A DNA stretch of 64,000 nt from Luidia sarsii (taxonomy: Eukaryota > Echinodermata > Asteroidea > Paxillosida > Luidiidae), in the NCBI GenBank assembly GCA_949987565.1, contig OX465110.1:9012556-9076555 (forward strand), read 5' to 3'. This document shows positions 54,285 through 64,000 of the stretch, one piece after another. Positions within the stretch are counted from its first letter, which is position 1. Every line of letters starts with the position of its first letter. The position numbers and the translations under genes are program-made. The notes under the pieces are model-generated. The model had not been told where the DNA came from. It was given only the letters and a program-made list of their open reading frames with translations, and ran no database searches.

Positions 54285-54523
54285 GGAGGGTTTGCGATGA
54301 CACCATGTAGGCTATAAGGTTTTTACAAAGCCGTTTAACAATAGTTTAACAATAGACATCGGAAAGAAGTGAATGTTTGGCTGTCTCCTGACGAACGGCA
54401 GAGTACACACTACCCTAAACGTTGAGTTACCGGCTCTTTTCAGCGCTGCTCTCCATATCGCAAGAGATGATGCACATGGTGTCATAGCAAACCTTCCACC
54501 ATGCAAACCTTCGAATCTTATCA
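54285..54523. mobile_element. Foldback element copy 8, adjacent to copy 7
   Basis: GAGGGTTTGCGATGACACCATG (shortened here: GGTTTGCGATGACACC) on the left; ATGGTGTCATAGCAAACC and ACCATGCAAACCTTCGAATC on the right. The right arm contains CTGACGA (54388-54394) and AAACGTTGAGTTACCGG. The left arm is partly replaced by AACAATAGTTTAACAATAG. Confidence 0.78.
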
Positions 54524-55873
54524 GACATCGGAATGGATCAGAATTGTTTGCATATGAATTGAGCGATTTCTTTTCATAATGGTTCTGGCGTGGTAAGTAT
54601 CATTTGAAATAGGCCCAGGCCTGATATTGATTCTTCCGCTTAATTATAATGGACTGCAAATGTAAGATTTCGGGGAATGTACTAGCGCTACTATATAATA
54701 ATGCTGTACGGTGCGAATATAAATCAACGTGCATAATCGACCATGCTGCTCACTTTTCATGTATTTATTTATCTACAGCGAAAGAACCGCTAATTACAGG
54801 AATAGGATAATTAAACATAAGATTCCTAATCTGTACACAAATGATTTAAAACAAGAATAAATAACAAGCAAAACTTTAAAAATGAGATACAAGAGTAAAA
54901 TCATAACATTGTAACATTTTGATAACAAAAGAAGAATTCTAAACGAAATTGCACACATTTGATTGTTGTTTGCAACATTTTTGAATATCACATTATTTTG
55001 ATTGTAAGTAGAACATTAAAAAGGAAAAAGTTCCTAGTTATCGGAGAACTTTAAGCTGTCCCCAATATGAACACCTAGGTTGGTGTATACCGAGCAGCAC
55101 GCGTCTGCATGGTGCAGCCGCTCAAGTGCATCAAAACACTCGGAGCAAGTAGACTTGTTTTCGCCAGAGATTGGCCGGGAAATCCCAAGGATTTGACCCA
55201 GGGAAAAAGCCAGCCATTCAGCTGTTGCCGAAACGCGTTTAAATGCCATTATAGTAATTCAATATTTCGCGCTCGCGGAAATGATCAAAAAAAAAAGGGA
55301 CGATGGCCTGAAACTAAGACATCAGTCATCGGGGTGCGAACCCTGTTGTCAGAGCCACAAGCGAGATGGAAAGGAGGGGGAGTTTTATGAGAACTTGAAA
55401 GACGTCGACATTTTGGGGTAACTCTTAAAAGACTACAGGCCTACACTCCACTCTTCGACACAGGCCTCGGGACACGGTAAAAACAACAAACATTGGCCTA
55501 CAGTACTGCAATCAGTCTTGCTGTGACACTGCGCGCATTGCATAGGACCCTCGCCCAATCAACCGAACCTTCAAAGAAATAGCTTTTGGATTGTTGTTGT
55601 TTTTTACCATAGTTCCTTGCGCTTTGTTTTTACATCCTGCACGGATTTTTTTTCTTTCTTCGTTCTCCTCAAAATCGGTGCTGACATCACCGATTCCCTC
55701 GCTTTGGATACCATAAAACATGGCGGTTGCGGCCCCTTGCACGCAGAGTTCACGGGTAGACTAAACATGCGATTGTAAAGAAAATACAGCACTTGCATGG
55801 CAAGACGAAGCACATTATAAGAAAAAAACACCGGTCGATAGAGGGCGTACTAATCTGAAGGAGTGATAACCAT
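54524..55873. other. Intergenic, no gene seen
   Basis: AT-rich. TGTTTGCAACATTTTTGAAT at 54967 matches the 3' end of the nested insert at 33331-33614, so a short tail fragment of that family may lie here. Nothing else is supported. Confidence 0.35.
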
Positions 55874-56324
55874 ACGATTGCAGAACACTAAATCGAGCTT
55901 CCATTCGACACTGTACAAAAACACTCACTTTCAAAGCCAATTATACCACACCCAAACGTTTCTCAGTTCTTGTAGCTATATTGAAAATTGGAGTTTGGAC
56001 CTTCATCTCTCAGATTCTTTTCAATTCTTGAAAAATCGCCCCCAGAAATACACCCCGAAAATGTGTAGCCATCCAAGCCGAATTTCGGCAAGGATTTCCA
56101 CTTCTACAGCCAAATAGGGCCACATTTAAAGCCAGCTATTTTCCAAATTACACACGAAATTGAAGAGTGAACCCACAGGTTGTCTTAAGTTTCACCAATT
56201 CATCAATACATCAGTTAATCACTTAAATTAGCCTCCAAAGACCCCTTATTAAACAAGTTGTGAGTCCACACTATGATATTCAGCTCGGCGGAGCCATCTT
56301 GGATTAATTTAGTGTGCTGCAACC
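55874..56324 (+). mobile_element. MITE family 3 copy 5, intact
   Basis: GATTGCAGAACACTAAATCG and ATTTAGTGTGCTGCAACC are its ends. The complete body includes GGAGTTTGGACCTTCATCTC, ATGTGTAGCCATCCAAGCC, GCTCGGCGGAGCCATCTTGG. Confidence 0.88.
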
Positions 56325-58544
56325 GTACTAACGGGAGTACCCCAATTCGTTTAAAACACACACATTGTTTGGAGCGCTATCTTGGGACCAATCACCATTG
56401 AAAAGAAAGGGCTAATCTACGGGCAAACCATAACGAATTTTTCTGAGTTTTTTTCTGCTGCGATGCCTGTAATAGGCCTATAGCCTCTGCCCTGCCACCC
56501 CCCTAAGACGTCGTTAAGGAAATCGAGAGCGAGTCATCCACACCGACCGGGCCCCGGGTATATCAGCCGGCGGCCAGCGGGCCCTGAAGCGAAGCGAGAC
56601 GGCGGGCAGAGGCGAAGCCGGCTCGGCTTACCCTCATCGCCCCTCCTCCTCTGCCCGGTCCGTCTGGCAGTCCACCGCTGTATCCACTATCATCGCAACC
56701 AGTTGGGCGGAAACAAATCCCTCGCCTTGACTCCCTTCCTTCCCATCCCCCTTTCCCTGATTGGTGCGTTTTGAAAGTGAGGCACCGAGATTCACCATCG
56801 CTCAGTGAGTGGAGAAACTTATGTGCTCGAACTTAATGACGGGATTTTTTCCCCGAGTTTGTGAATCGCCGACGGAGCGGCCGGGCAGAGCCACCCCGAG
56901 ACCGGCTGCTGACTCCACACCCTTCCCTTTCGTCAATCATCCCTCTGCCGTCCAGCTCCTACGGGGGACAGGGACAATTTGAGCGCCGCCTTACCCTCCC
57001 CCCCCCCATCTCCCCTCTCCCTCATCTTCCCCCAGAGAGGTGGAAGAGGAGGGACTGTTGGCTGACTGCTGTCCGCAACTTGTCAGGTTTTCCGTTCAGT
57101 CTACTCCATCCCCGATCTCAAACCACTAACCCCCCCCCCACCCCCACACACACCCTCCCACTCTCTCCCCCTCTCAATCTCTCCCTCCATCCACACATAA
57201 ACCGTAACAGCATCTTTCTGGCCCCAGTGGGAAACTGATGCCGTGAAAATAGCCGGCTATTACGGCCGCACGCCACTCAACCTACCAGTATTCCCGCACC
57301 CTTCCTCCCTGCCCCCCCCCCCCCCAAAGTAAGTGCTCTCACATCCACCTGTCACGCTCTCTCTCCAATGCGTCTCCCAAACCTCCATCTTGTGGCACCG
57401 GATACTGTTTCACTCTCCTGGCCCCTCTCTCTCTCTCTCTCGCTCTCTCTCTTTCTCCCACCGTTGCCTTTGTTGTTGTTCCGGGTGTGTTCTCCCCGGC
57501 TGGCCCGGTCACGATGCAACCGTATACTATAGCCGCGTCCATTCCTGGCGGACCCAAGAGCTACAGGCCCCTCAAACCATGTAGCTACTCAAACCGACTT
57601 TTGAACGGTGCGACCCAAACTCGATAGAGTATCCACACGCACACTCACAGAAATACCAGAAACCTCTGTCATGCGCCCGTGGCTGGAGGTATAGTCCGTG
57701 GGCTTGCGAGAGAAACAATTTCGAGAGAAAGAGGCTAGGACGAGATCGGCAGTGCGTCTCTGACGCCCATGGGATGAAAACTGTCAAAGCCCACTTAGCG
57801 ACCGGCAATCCAGTTTCAGATGCTTTCATAAACATCAATCGGCTATGAGCGTATCGCTTACAGGCCACGATATCGCTGCACCCTCTGGATTATTATTGAC
57901 ATGTAATGATTTTGGGCGCAGTGTCAGCACGCGTGAACGTGCGCATTCTTGTGTGTATATCTAAATATGGTTCCTTTATAATTGTGTATACACTTCATAA
58001 AAAAATGTTGGTCAAGCCCGTGCGCTCGATTAGTTCAGATATCAACTGTAGAAATGACTGCTTACATGTTGCCATATACGGCTGAGGACTAACCCATTGT
58101 AGGGACTTGCTGTCTCAATTCTGGGCTGCTCCATATTGGACATAGTTTACACGGTCATTTACACGGCTGGTATCGGAGAAAGTCTGATTAAATTATTATT
58201 TCGTTTGCAATGGATTTGTGTCTATGGTGTAATTTACGATGGCATTGCAGTCAAATTTTACTTGCATTTATTGAAAACAAATCCGTTCAAACAAACAACG
58301 TTTGATATACCTTAAAACTGTATAGGCCCATGATAAGCGTATTATGCTTCCATATGGACTAGAATGAGGGTGCCGTTCAGTGTTCACGCCATAAGTTATT
58401 AAAGGAGCTGAAATAGCGATTCGTCAACATTGCTTCCTATTTGGTCGATTTAAAGCGTAATGATATTTGAAGTGAGATTTCAGGCTATTCAAGGTGGGAC
58501 ACCAAGTCAAGGATGATCTGAGGTGACCACTGATATTATAATGT
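56325..58544. other. Intergenic block, no gene seen
   Basis: GC- and C-rich between 56500 and 57320 (C tracts at 57000, 57132, 57312), (CT)n at 57425-57455, then AT-rich unique sequence. Proline-rich frames at 56861-57238 are compositional. Confidence 0.35.
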
Positions 58545-58722
58545 CTCTTTATATATGGATGTGTGCGGTTCTGAAGAGAACCGATGTAGTCAACGTTTCG
58601 AACAGTTTCCTCCGTCCTCTGTCAGTCTCCTGACGACGTATAGAGCTATAACACTGGGTCAATCAGAACCGCACATACTCAAACGAGATATTCTCACATT
58701 GTATCACCGCAAACCACCATTC
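58545..58722. mobile_element. Foldback element copy 9, left end lost
   Basis: GGATGTGTGCGGTTCTGAAG, AACGTTTCGAACAG, then CTGACGA (58630-58636), CAGAACCGCACATACTC and the right terminus TTGTATCACCGCAAACC. The left GGTTTGCGGTGACACC is missing. Confidence 0.7.
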
Positions 58723-59967
58723 ACTTGAATACTTGAACTGACACAAAGTACCAACTGCTGGCTGACAATAGGGACTTTACAATCGCTTGGACGGGCACCA
58801 TTGACACGTCGTCTCAGTTGTACTCCACTCTTGGTCGACTCTTCCCGTTGACTATCGTATAGATACCCTTTCAATTTCGCACGACATCGCGAGCGCTTGT
58901 CCACTGATAAGTGACGTCATGCCTATGACGTAATGATGCCTCAAATTCAGCTCACGAGTAGTTCGTGATTTATTATAATGCAAAAGAGCTATAAAAAAAG
59001 TCAAATTGTTGGTATAATTATATACATTTACATTATAAGAAACAGTAAAAGGTGTTCTTTACAACTACACATGTTCATTGCTACACTCTAATTACAGAAC
59101 AGCTGCGATTGGATCCATGCCGATAATTTTCTCCAATTCAAAGTAAGGCGAAAGTCGATTAGCGTGCAGAAAATGTGGAACCTGCCTCGTAGATTGAGAA
59201 CGAGTGAAAAACGGGGTGCACGCGTTCTACATTTCTGGGTAGAACGCGTTGACCGTCGAGGCGCTTGCGCACAGCTTCAAAATGACGTCACAAGTCCTAG
59301 TCGACTATGTGGATGATGAGCAAAATGGAAAAGTATCTAATATACCAATCTTAACAAGTTCTAGATCCCGTCGATCGTAACGCGACCACCTAAGAGGTCC
59401 TGCTCTGTCGATATCATCGGCACCAAACCCATCGTAACTTACGATCAATCGCAAGACGATGAGCAACGCACAGAAACCATACGGTATATCACAACTTACG
59501 ACGGGTTATCTATCGTAAGTTGAGTTACGATGCATTGTAAGGCTTTGTGAAATCCAGCCCTGCTCAGATTGAAGCCTCTGTCCCCGCCTCCTTCTTAAAG
59601 AAATAGCCGATATAATATACAAACAACAAACCCCCATCTCCACCAATGACTATAGATTCGTGGTGGTTTAATCTTTGCTAGTTTTTTTTTCATTTGCTCT
59701 TGAAACTGCATCTTTTGCTTCAGCTTTAAGTGCACAATATCCCCTTCACTGCGAACATGATTCGAAAAATGAAATCACAGTGAAATGCTTACTGCAGCAG
59801 CGTAGCAGATGCTTCGACTGTTGTTCCCCAACTGTATATCCATGTATGAGATTCGCCACAGTGCAGTTGACGTAAGTTGACAAAAGTGAAAATCACGAGG
59901 GGAAACACGAGGGGAAACATAGGAAAACAGAGGTATTGACGAGTTCAAAGGGGCGCTATTCGCTTTG
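58723..59967. other. Intergenic, no gene seen
   Basis: Unique sequence. ATCGTAACTTACGATCAATC and related CGTAAGTTGAGTTACGATG words at 59385-59535 form a loose set of inverted ACTTACGA repeats. Confidence 0.4.
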
Positions 59968-60200
59968 CAACGGGTGTAGGTCATTAAATCGAACTTCCAT
60001 AGACCGTAGTAGTAGTACAAAAACCCTCACTTTCGAGGAGAAAAGGTCTATAACAGAAAGTCTCTCAGTACTTGTGGCTATGCTGAAGTTTGGATTGTCA
60101 TCACTCAAGAGTCCAATTTGTGTGACCTTAGCCGAATGCGTTTTCAGTCCAAACTTCGGTGCCAGTCTAGCCGCCCTGCTTCGAACAAGTCCGCCAACGT
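59968..60200 (+). mobile_element. MITE family 3 copy 6, degraded
   Basis: GGGTGTAGGTCATTAAATCG, AACTTCCATAGACCGTAG, CTCTCAGTACTTGTGGC and CCTTAGCCGAATGCGTTTTC follow the family order; the right end is missing. Confidence 0.6.
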
Positions 60201-60564
60201 TCGGTCCATATAAATGAGACGACAGATTTCAGTTTTAGGATGGGGTGCACTAACAGTGCATCGCGCACGCCCATTTTGTTAATAACAGATAACCCAATTG
60301 TGGGATTGTGAAGTGTTTGTCATCTAGCTGAGTGCGCGCAGGCCACGTTTTCGTAGCTCACTCTGCGATCCTTTTAGGAATTTCTGGGAGGCCCTACCTT
60401 CACCTCTTTCCAAGAACCTGGCTCGGGCGAGCGACTAGGAGGAGAAGGGGGAAAGGTCTTATCTGTCATCTCAAGTGCACATCCCTGCCTCCATACATCG
60501 CTAAGATATCGTCAATAGCCGGGAGGGAAGCGATGGCGAAGGATATGGCGGGGTTATGAGAAGG
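60201..60564. other. Intergenic, no feature seen
   Basis: Unique sequence ahead of a purine array. Confidence 0.4.
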
Positions 60565-61060
60565 GGAAAGGCTTTGGGGAAAGGGAGACACTGGAAGACA
60601 GACAGAGACAGACCCAGAGACAAAGAAACAGAAAGACAGAGAAATAGAGAGAGACGGAGAAACTGAAAGACCGGGAAACAGAGAGGCAGAGAGACGGAGC
60701 AAGTGAGAGACACAGAGAGGCAGAAAGATGGAGAAGCAGAGAGACACAGAGTCATATAGAGACAGATAGGTGATATAGAAAGGTAGATAGAGTTAGATAG
60801 GGAGACAAAGATCGAGATGAAGTGAGTCAGAGAAAGACAGAGAAAGACAGAGAGAGGCGGAAAGACAGTCAGGGGCAAATAGTCAGAGAGACAGAGAGCG
60901 ACAGAGAAACAGAGAGACAGAGAGACAAGGAGACAATGAGACAGAAAGAGAGACAGAGAAAGGGGAAAAGGGAAAGATAAGAAAGAGAAATACGTCGACT
61001 CAAAGACAGACAAACAGACAGGGGACTAGGACAGAGACGGACAGACAGAGAGCGGGACGG
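60565..61060. repeat. AGACAGAGA-type array, about 500 bp
   Basis: GAGACAGAGAGACAGAG units with 4- and 6-bp slippage. Ser/Leu-rich minus frames across it are not genes. Confidence 0.93.
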
Positions 61061-61621
61061 GCGAGCGCTTGAGCTTGACACGCTGCCCTGCACCTGACCC
61101 TGTGACCTTTGCTCCCGAGGCGTCGGTGCGAGTTGACGGATCCCTTCGGAAAGGGAAAAAAAGCAACCCTCCACACGCAGTAACCCCCTCCCCACCCGAC
61201 ACACACACATCCACCCCATCATCCCTCCGCCGTAAAACACGACCCCACAGCCGGCCCCGGGCCCACGGCACCAAGCCTTGGACAAACAACGCCGTGGGCC
61301 GATGTCGATCATCGCCGCTGCGGTCCTGGTGCCCGGCCATCAATTATAAATACCTTTGCGCTGACTTCTACGGTCTGGCCGCGGCCTCCCCCCCCCCCCT
61401 ATTCCCCGCTCGCACCCGTCCGCCCCGCGTCCCATGGTGTCTTTCCGACCAACTCTCGCCTCAATCTACCTAAAGAACCCACCGTAGGGTGATCTTTTTA
61501 GAAAGAGAAAGGGAGATATATAGAGAGAGGTTGACAGAATGACGGAAGTTATTGATGCAGTAAGTCCAGGGCCCAATATTAAAGTGCCGTGCCAGTCCGA
61601 AAGTTCGGAGACAATGGTTAC
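61061..61621. other. Intergenic, GC-rich then unique
   Basis: Short frames on both strands around 61069-61473 are Pro/Arg-rich without a domain. C tract at 61389-61400. Confidence 0.35.
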
Positions 61622-62163
61622 TAAAGCCGCGTCCGCACTGGACTTAAAATGGGTAAACTAACCGAGCAAATGGGTAAATTGACCATTTTAAGTCTATTGC
61701 GGACAGCCAGAAAGTTTTCCTCCCAGGTAACTTACCCGACTCCAGTGGGTAGTTTAACCGACCAACTTCTGCCCGGTTAAATTGACCAGGTCAGTTTAAC
61801 CGAGCCGAAAAGTCCAATCCGGACACGACGTCTCGGTAAACGACTCGGTAAAAAACCACATCCGGCGCCCCGCATTGCCAGAGGCCCTAAATACCACGTG
61901 ACGTGCCATGGTCCCAATACAACAATGTTGTTTACTTTTCGAGCAGGGTCGACGTGTCGTAGTTTTATGGTATTTACATCCGGTGAAAGGTCACCACCAT
62001 AGCGCCCTTTTGCGTTTATACGCGCCAGTCGGTTAGTTTTACTGTGTCGTCTCGGTTAGTTTACCCGAGTCGAAAGTCCAAGTGCGGACGCCGGGAAGAT
62101 TTACCCATTGGAATGTTACCCACGGGCTCGGTAAAAAATAAGTCCAGTGCGGACGCGGCTTTA
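61622..62163. mobile_element. Inverted-repeat element with perfect 25-bp ends
   Basis: The first 25 bases (61622-61646, starting TAAAGCCGCGTCCGCACTGG) are exactly inverted at 62139-62163. The interior is built of GGTTAAATTGACC, TTTAACCGACC, ACCGAGCCGAAAAGTCC and CTCGGTAAACGACTCGG words in both orientations. Internal end-like sites (AAGTCCAATCCGGACACG, AAGTCCAAGTGCGGACGC) suggest stepwise self-insertion or duplication. 542 bp, non-coding. Confidence 0.82.
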
Positions 62164-62676
62164 CCCGACTCGAATGGGTAGTTTAACCGACCAACTTCTG
62201 CCCGGTTAAATTGACCAGGTCAGTTTAAAACCGAGCCGAAAAGTCCAATCCGGACACGACGTCTCGGTAAACGACTCGGTAAAAAACCACATCCGGTCCA
62301 GTGGAAACGGCCCAGTTACGTTAATTCAACCGAGCCGAATGGTTACTTTTACCATAGAACAAGGATGCTTTTACCGGCCAACCTCTGCCCAGTAAAAGTG
62401 ACCAGCAAAGTTTAACCGAGCCGATTAGTCAAGTGGAAACGCACCACTCGGTAAAACGCGACTCGGTAAAAAAAAATCAAGCGCGTTAAATGGGCATTTA
62501 CGTTGACCTACCCGGCTGACACTTGACTCGGTTACCATGGAGACTCCATGCTTTAACCATCGTCTTGGTTAAATTGACCGACTCAAAAGTCCAAGTGGGA
62601 ACGACGGTCAAATTTGACCATTCAAAATCTAACCATCGTCTCGGTTAAATTTCAGTCCAGTGGAAACGCGGCTAAA
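62164..62676. mobile_element. Second, partial element joined to the first
   Basis: 62161-62296 repeats 61732-61865 almost base for base. The block then continues through GGTCCAGTGGAAACGGCCC to a right end AGTCCAGTGGAAACGCGGC (62655-62673), an inverted GCCGCGTTTCCACTGGACT. No left terminus of its own is visible; it shares the right end of the first element. Confidence 0.65.
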
Positions 62677-63728
62677 GTACGAGTTATGGTACGAGCAAGG
62701 AATGCAATGTTCATATGCTCTCAAGAGGAGAGACTTCAAATATACCGAGAGTGCTACGTGATACCAGCAGCATCCCTTTGCCTGGTATATGATGAGAAGA
62801 CACAACCAGCAGACTTTGCCTTACTCGTGTTTCCCATGATGATATCCGCGAAATTTCCCCCGCCCAACCCATACGTCAGTCGGTAATTCCTGGTACAGAT
62901 TGGAACAGAATCAAGAGGCGTAGGAAAACCGCTGAGCGGAAGTGGTTTATGGCACAGGAACCTATTCTTCTACGTTTGAAGGAAGCATGTGGGATAGGTC
63001 CTCGGCCTATTTTCATCCTCTGTTGAAATTTAGATATAGCAACCGAATAAATACAACAATTGCCACACGTCTGACCTTTGTCCATTACAGATTCCTTCTT
63101 TTCCTTTCAAACCTACCCACAGTATATTGAGCTTAAATTTACTACCATCACATTTTTGTATAACATTACTTTATGAAATGTTCAAGAAATTAATAGGAAC
63201 TGTGCTCAAACCGAAGCTCTTTTATCTTGGAAAGTCGAATTCCCAGGAATGCCAGTAAGGCTATCTTCAACATTATAAAACCTGTACGCACGGAATATGC
63301 AGAGATATTTTTCCTCGTCACGCACGCAGGCACCGTGTCATCCTCCGACGTGTAGGCCGTCGCCGACGCTCGATGTACGGTCGACCGGCCGGTCTGTGCA
63401 CGCTGCAAGCTGTCCCGATAATCTCGTGAGTCGGAGCACAACAGGCATCACAGGCATGGCAGTGCATGAGGCTTTAAATGAAAAGAGACGGCCGTCGGTT
63501 TGTATTTTTCAGTGACCATTTGAAAACTCGTGGCAAGCGATAACCAATGTAACAACGCCAGCAGGGACGGCCATTGGACAATGACGTCAACACTCAACAC
63601 TAAACAAAATGTCATCCATATAAATCTCTGTTCAGTCATTATATGAGGACACAGGTGTCTTTTCTTTTCCAATTCACAATCATTAAAACAAGATTTCCGG
63701 CAATTCATGGTGGAGGTAGAGCGTCAAG
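62677..63728. other. Intergenic, no gene seen
   Basis: Unique sequence; short frames only. Confidence 0.35.
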
Positions 63729-64000
63729 GATGGTTTGCGGTGAAACCATGCGAAGATATCGTTTTTGTGAGTATGTGCGGTCCTGACAAAAAAAAGACAA
63801 AAGAAAAGATGAGAGGACAACATAATGTGAATGGAAAAAAACAACGCGAGAGGTTGAGGAGAGAGAGGGATGGAGGAGACTGGCTGCAAAATCTTCTGTG
63901 ACGCCCCCAACGGTCACCCAGACTCAGGGATACGTAAGACGTAAGACGTAAACGGTCCTGACGACAAACGTAGCATACTGCTTGAAACATTGAGTCCATC
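63729..64000. mobile_element. Foldback element copy 10, rearranged and cut by the window end
   Basis: GGATGGTTTGCGGTGAAACCATG is its left end (core GGTTTGCGGTGAAACC at 63732), followed by GTGAGTATGTGCGGTCC. About 160 bp of unrelated purine-rich sequence then precedes GTCCTGACGACAAACG and GAAACATTGAGTCC at the window edge. Confidence 0.6.

Noticed and set aside
60501..61013. 170-codon Ser/Leu-rich minus frame with hydrophobic stretches
   Set aside because: Translation of the AGACAGAGA array.
63788..63962. GGTCCTGAC repeated on either side of a purine-rich segment as a target duplication
   Set aside because: The second occurrence aligns with the internal CTCCTGACGACG motif of the foldback arm, so it is not a duplication caused by insertion.

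Overview
This is a eukaryotic, gene-poor window, probably from a marine deuterostome invertebrate (echinoderm, hemichordate or cephalochordate). That placement is an inference. It rests on a FoxL1-type forkhead gene of invertebrate style, a genome crowded with short inverted-repeat transposons, tRNA-derived SINEs and microsatellites, and frequent TAGGCCTA palindromes. No search was run, so the species is not identified.

Only one protein gene is well supported: an intronless forkhead transcription factor at 12651-14045 (+). It has a complete forkhead domain, a basic nuclear-localisation stretch and an eh1-like repressor motif. It sits in a very GC-rich island with an in-frame stop just upstream, a weak TATA-like site, and a 3' UTR that carries a Pumilio-type site and a canonical AATAAA. 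Its usual neighbours in the bilaterian FoxC/FoxF/FoxL1 cluster are not visible here.

The rest is repeat landscape. Several non-autonomous families can be defined from copies inside the window alone. (1) A foldback family with GGTTTGCGGTGACACCATG ends has about ten copies, and its arms contain a hammerhead-like CTGANGA-stem-AAAC core. (2) Two related TTAA-flanked MITE families end in AGGCCCTATACAAC or AGCCCCTACACAAC. (3) A 450-480 bp family ends in GGTTGCAG(A/C)ACACTAAAT. (4) A 210-225 bp family ends in GGCCGTTT(T/A)CGAAATG. (5) Three elements have perfect 19-35 bp inverted ends of the type CGTTCACACTTGATC or CGTCCGCACTGGACTT. (6) A 160 bp TA-flanked palindrome occurs once. A tRNA-derived SINE family is scattered throughout and is dimeric at 4605-5110. 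Two nested insertions with target-site duplications are readable (33331-33614 and 40920-41093).

Simple-sequence blocks are large: (CT)n at 2.4 kb, a C-rich minisatellite at 7.7-8.4 kb, purine arrays at 23.0-23.8, 25.0-25.7, 39.9-40.3 and 60.6-61.0 kb, a 19-bp minisatellite at 36.2-37.3 kb, a CCT array at 42.4-44.05 kb that encloses a retrotransposon endonuclease fragment, and a CACCAA array at 46.3-46.9 kb. A 200-N scaffold gap lies at 17108-17307. Most long open frames in the window are translations of these arrays and are not genes.
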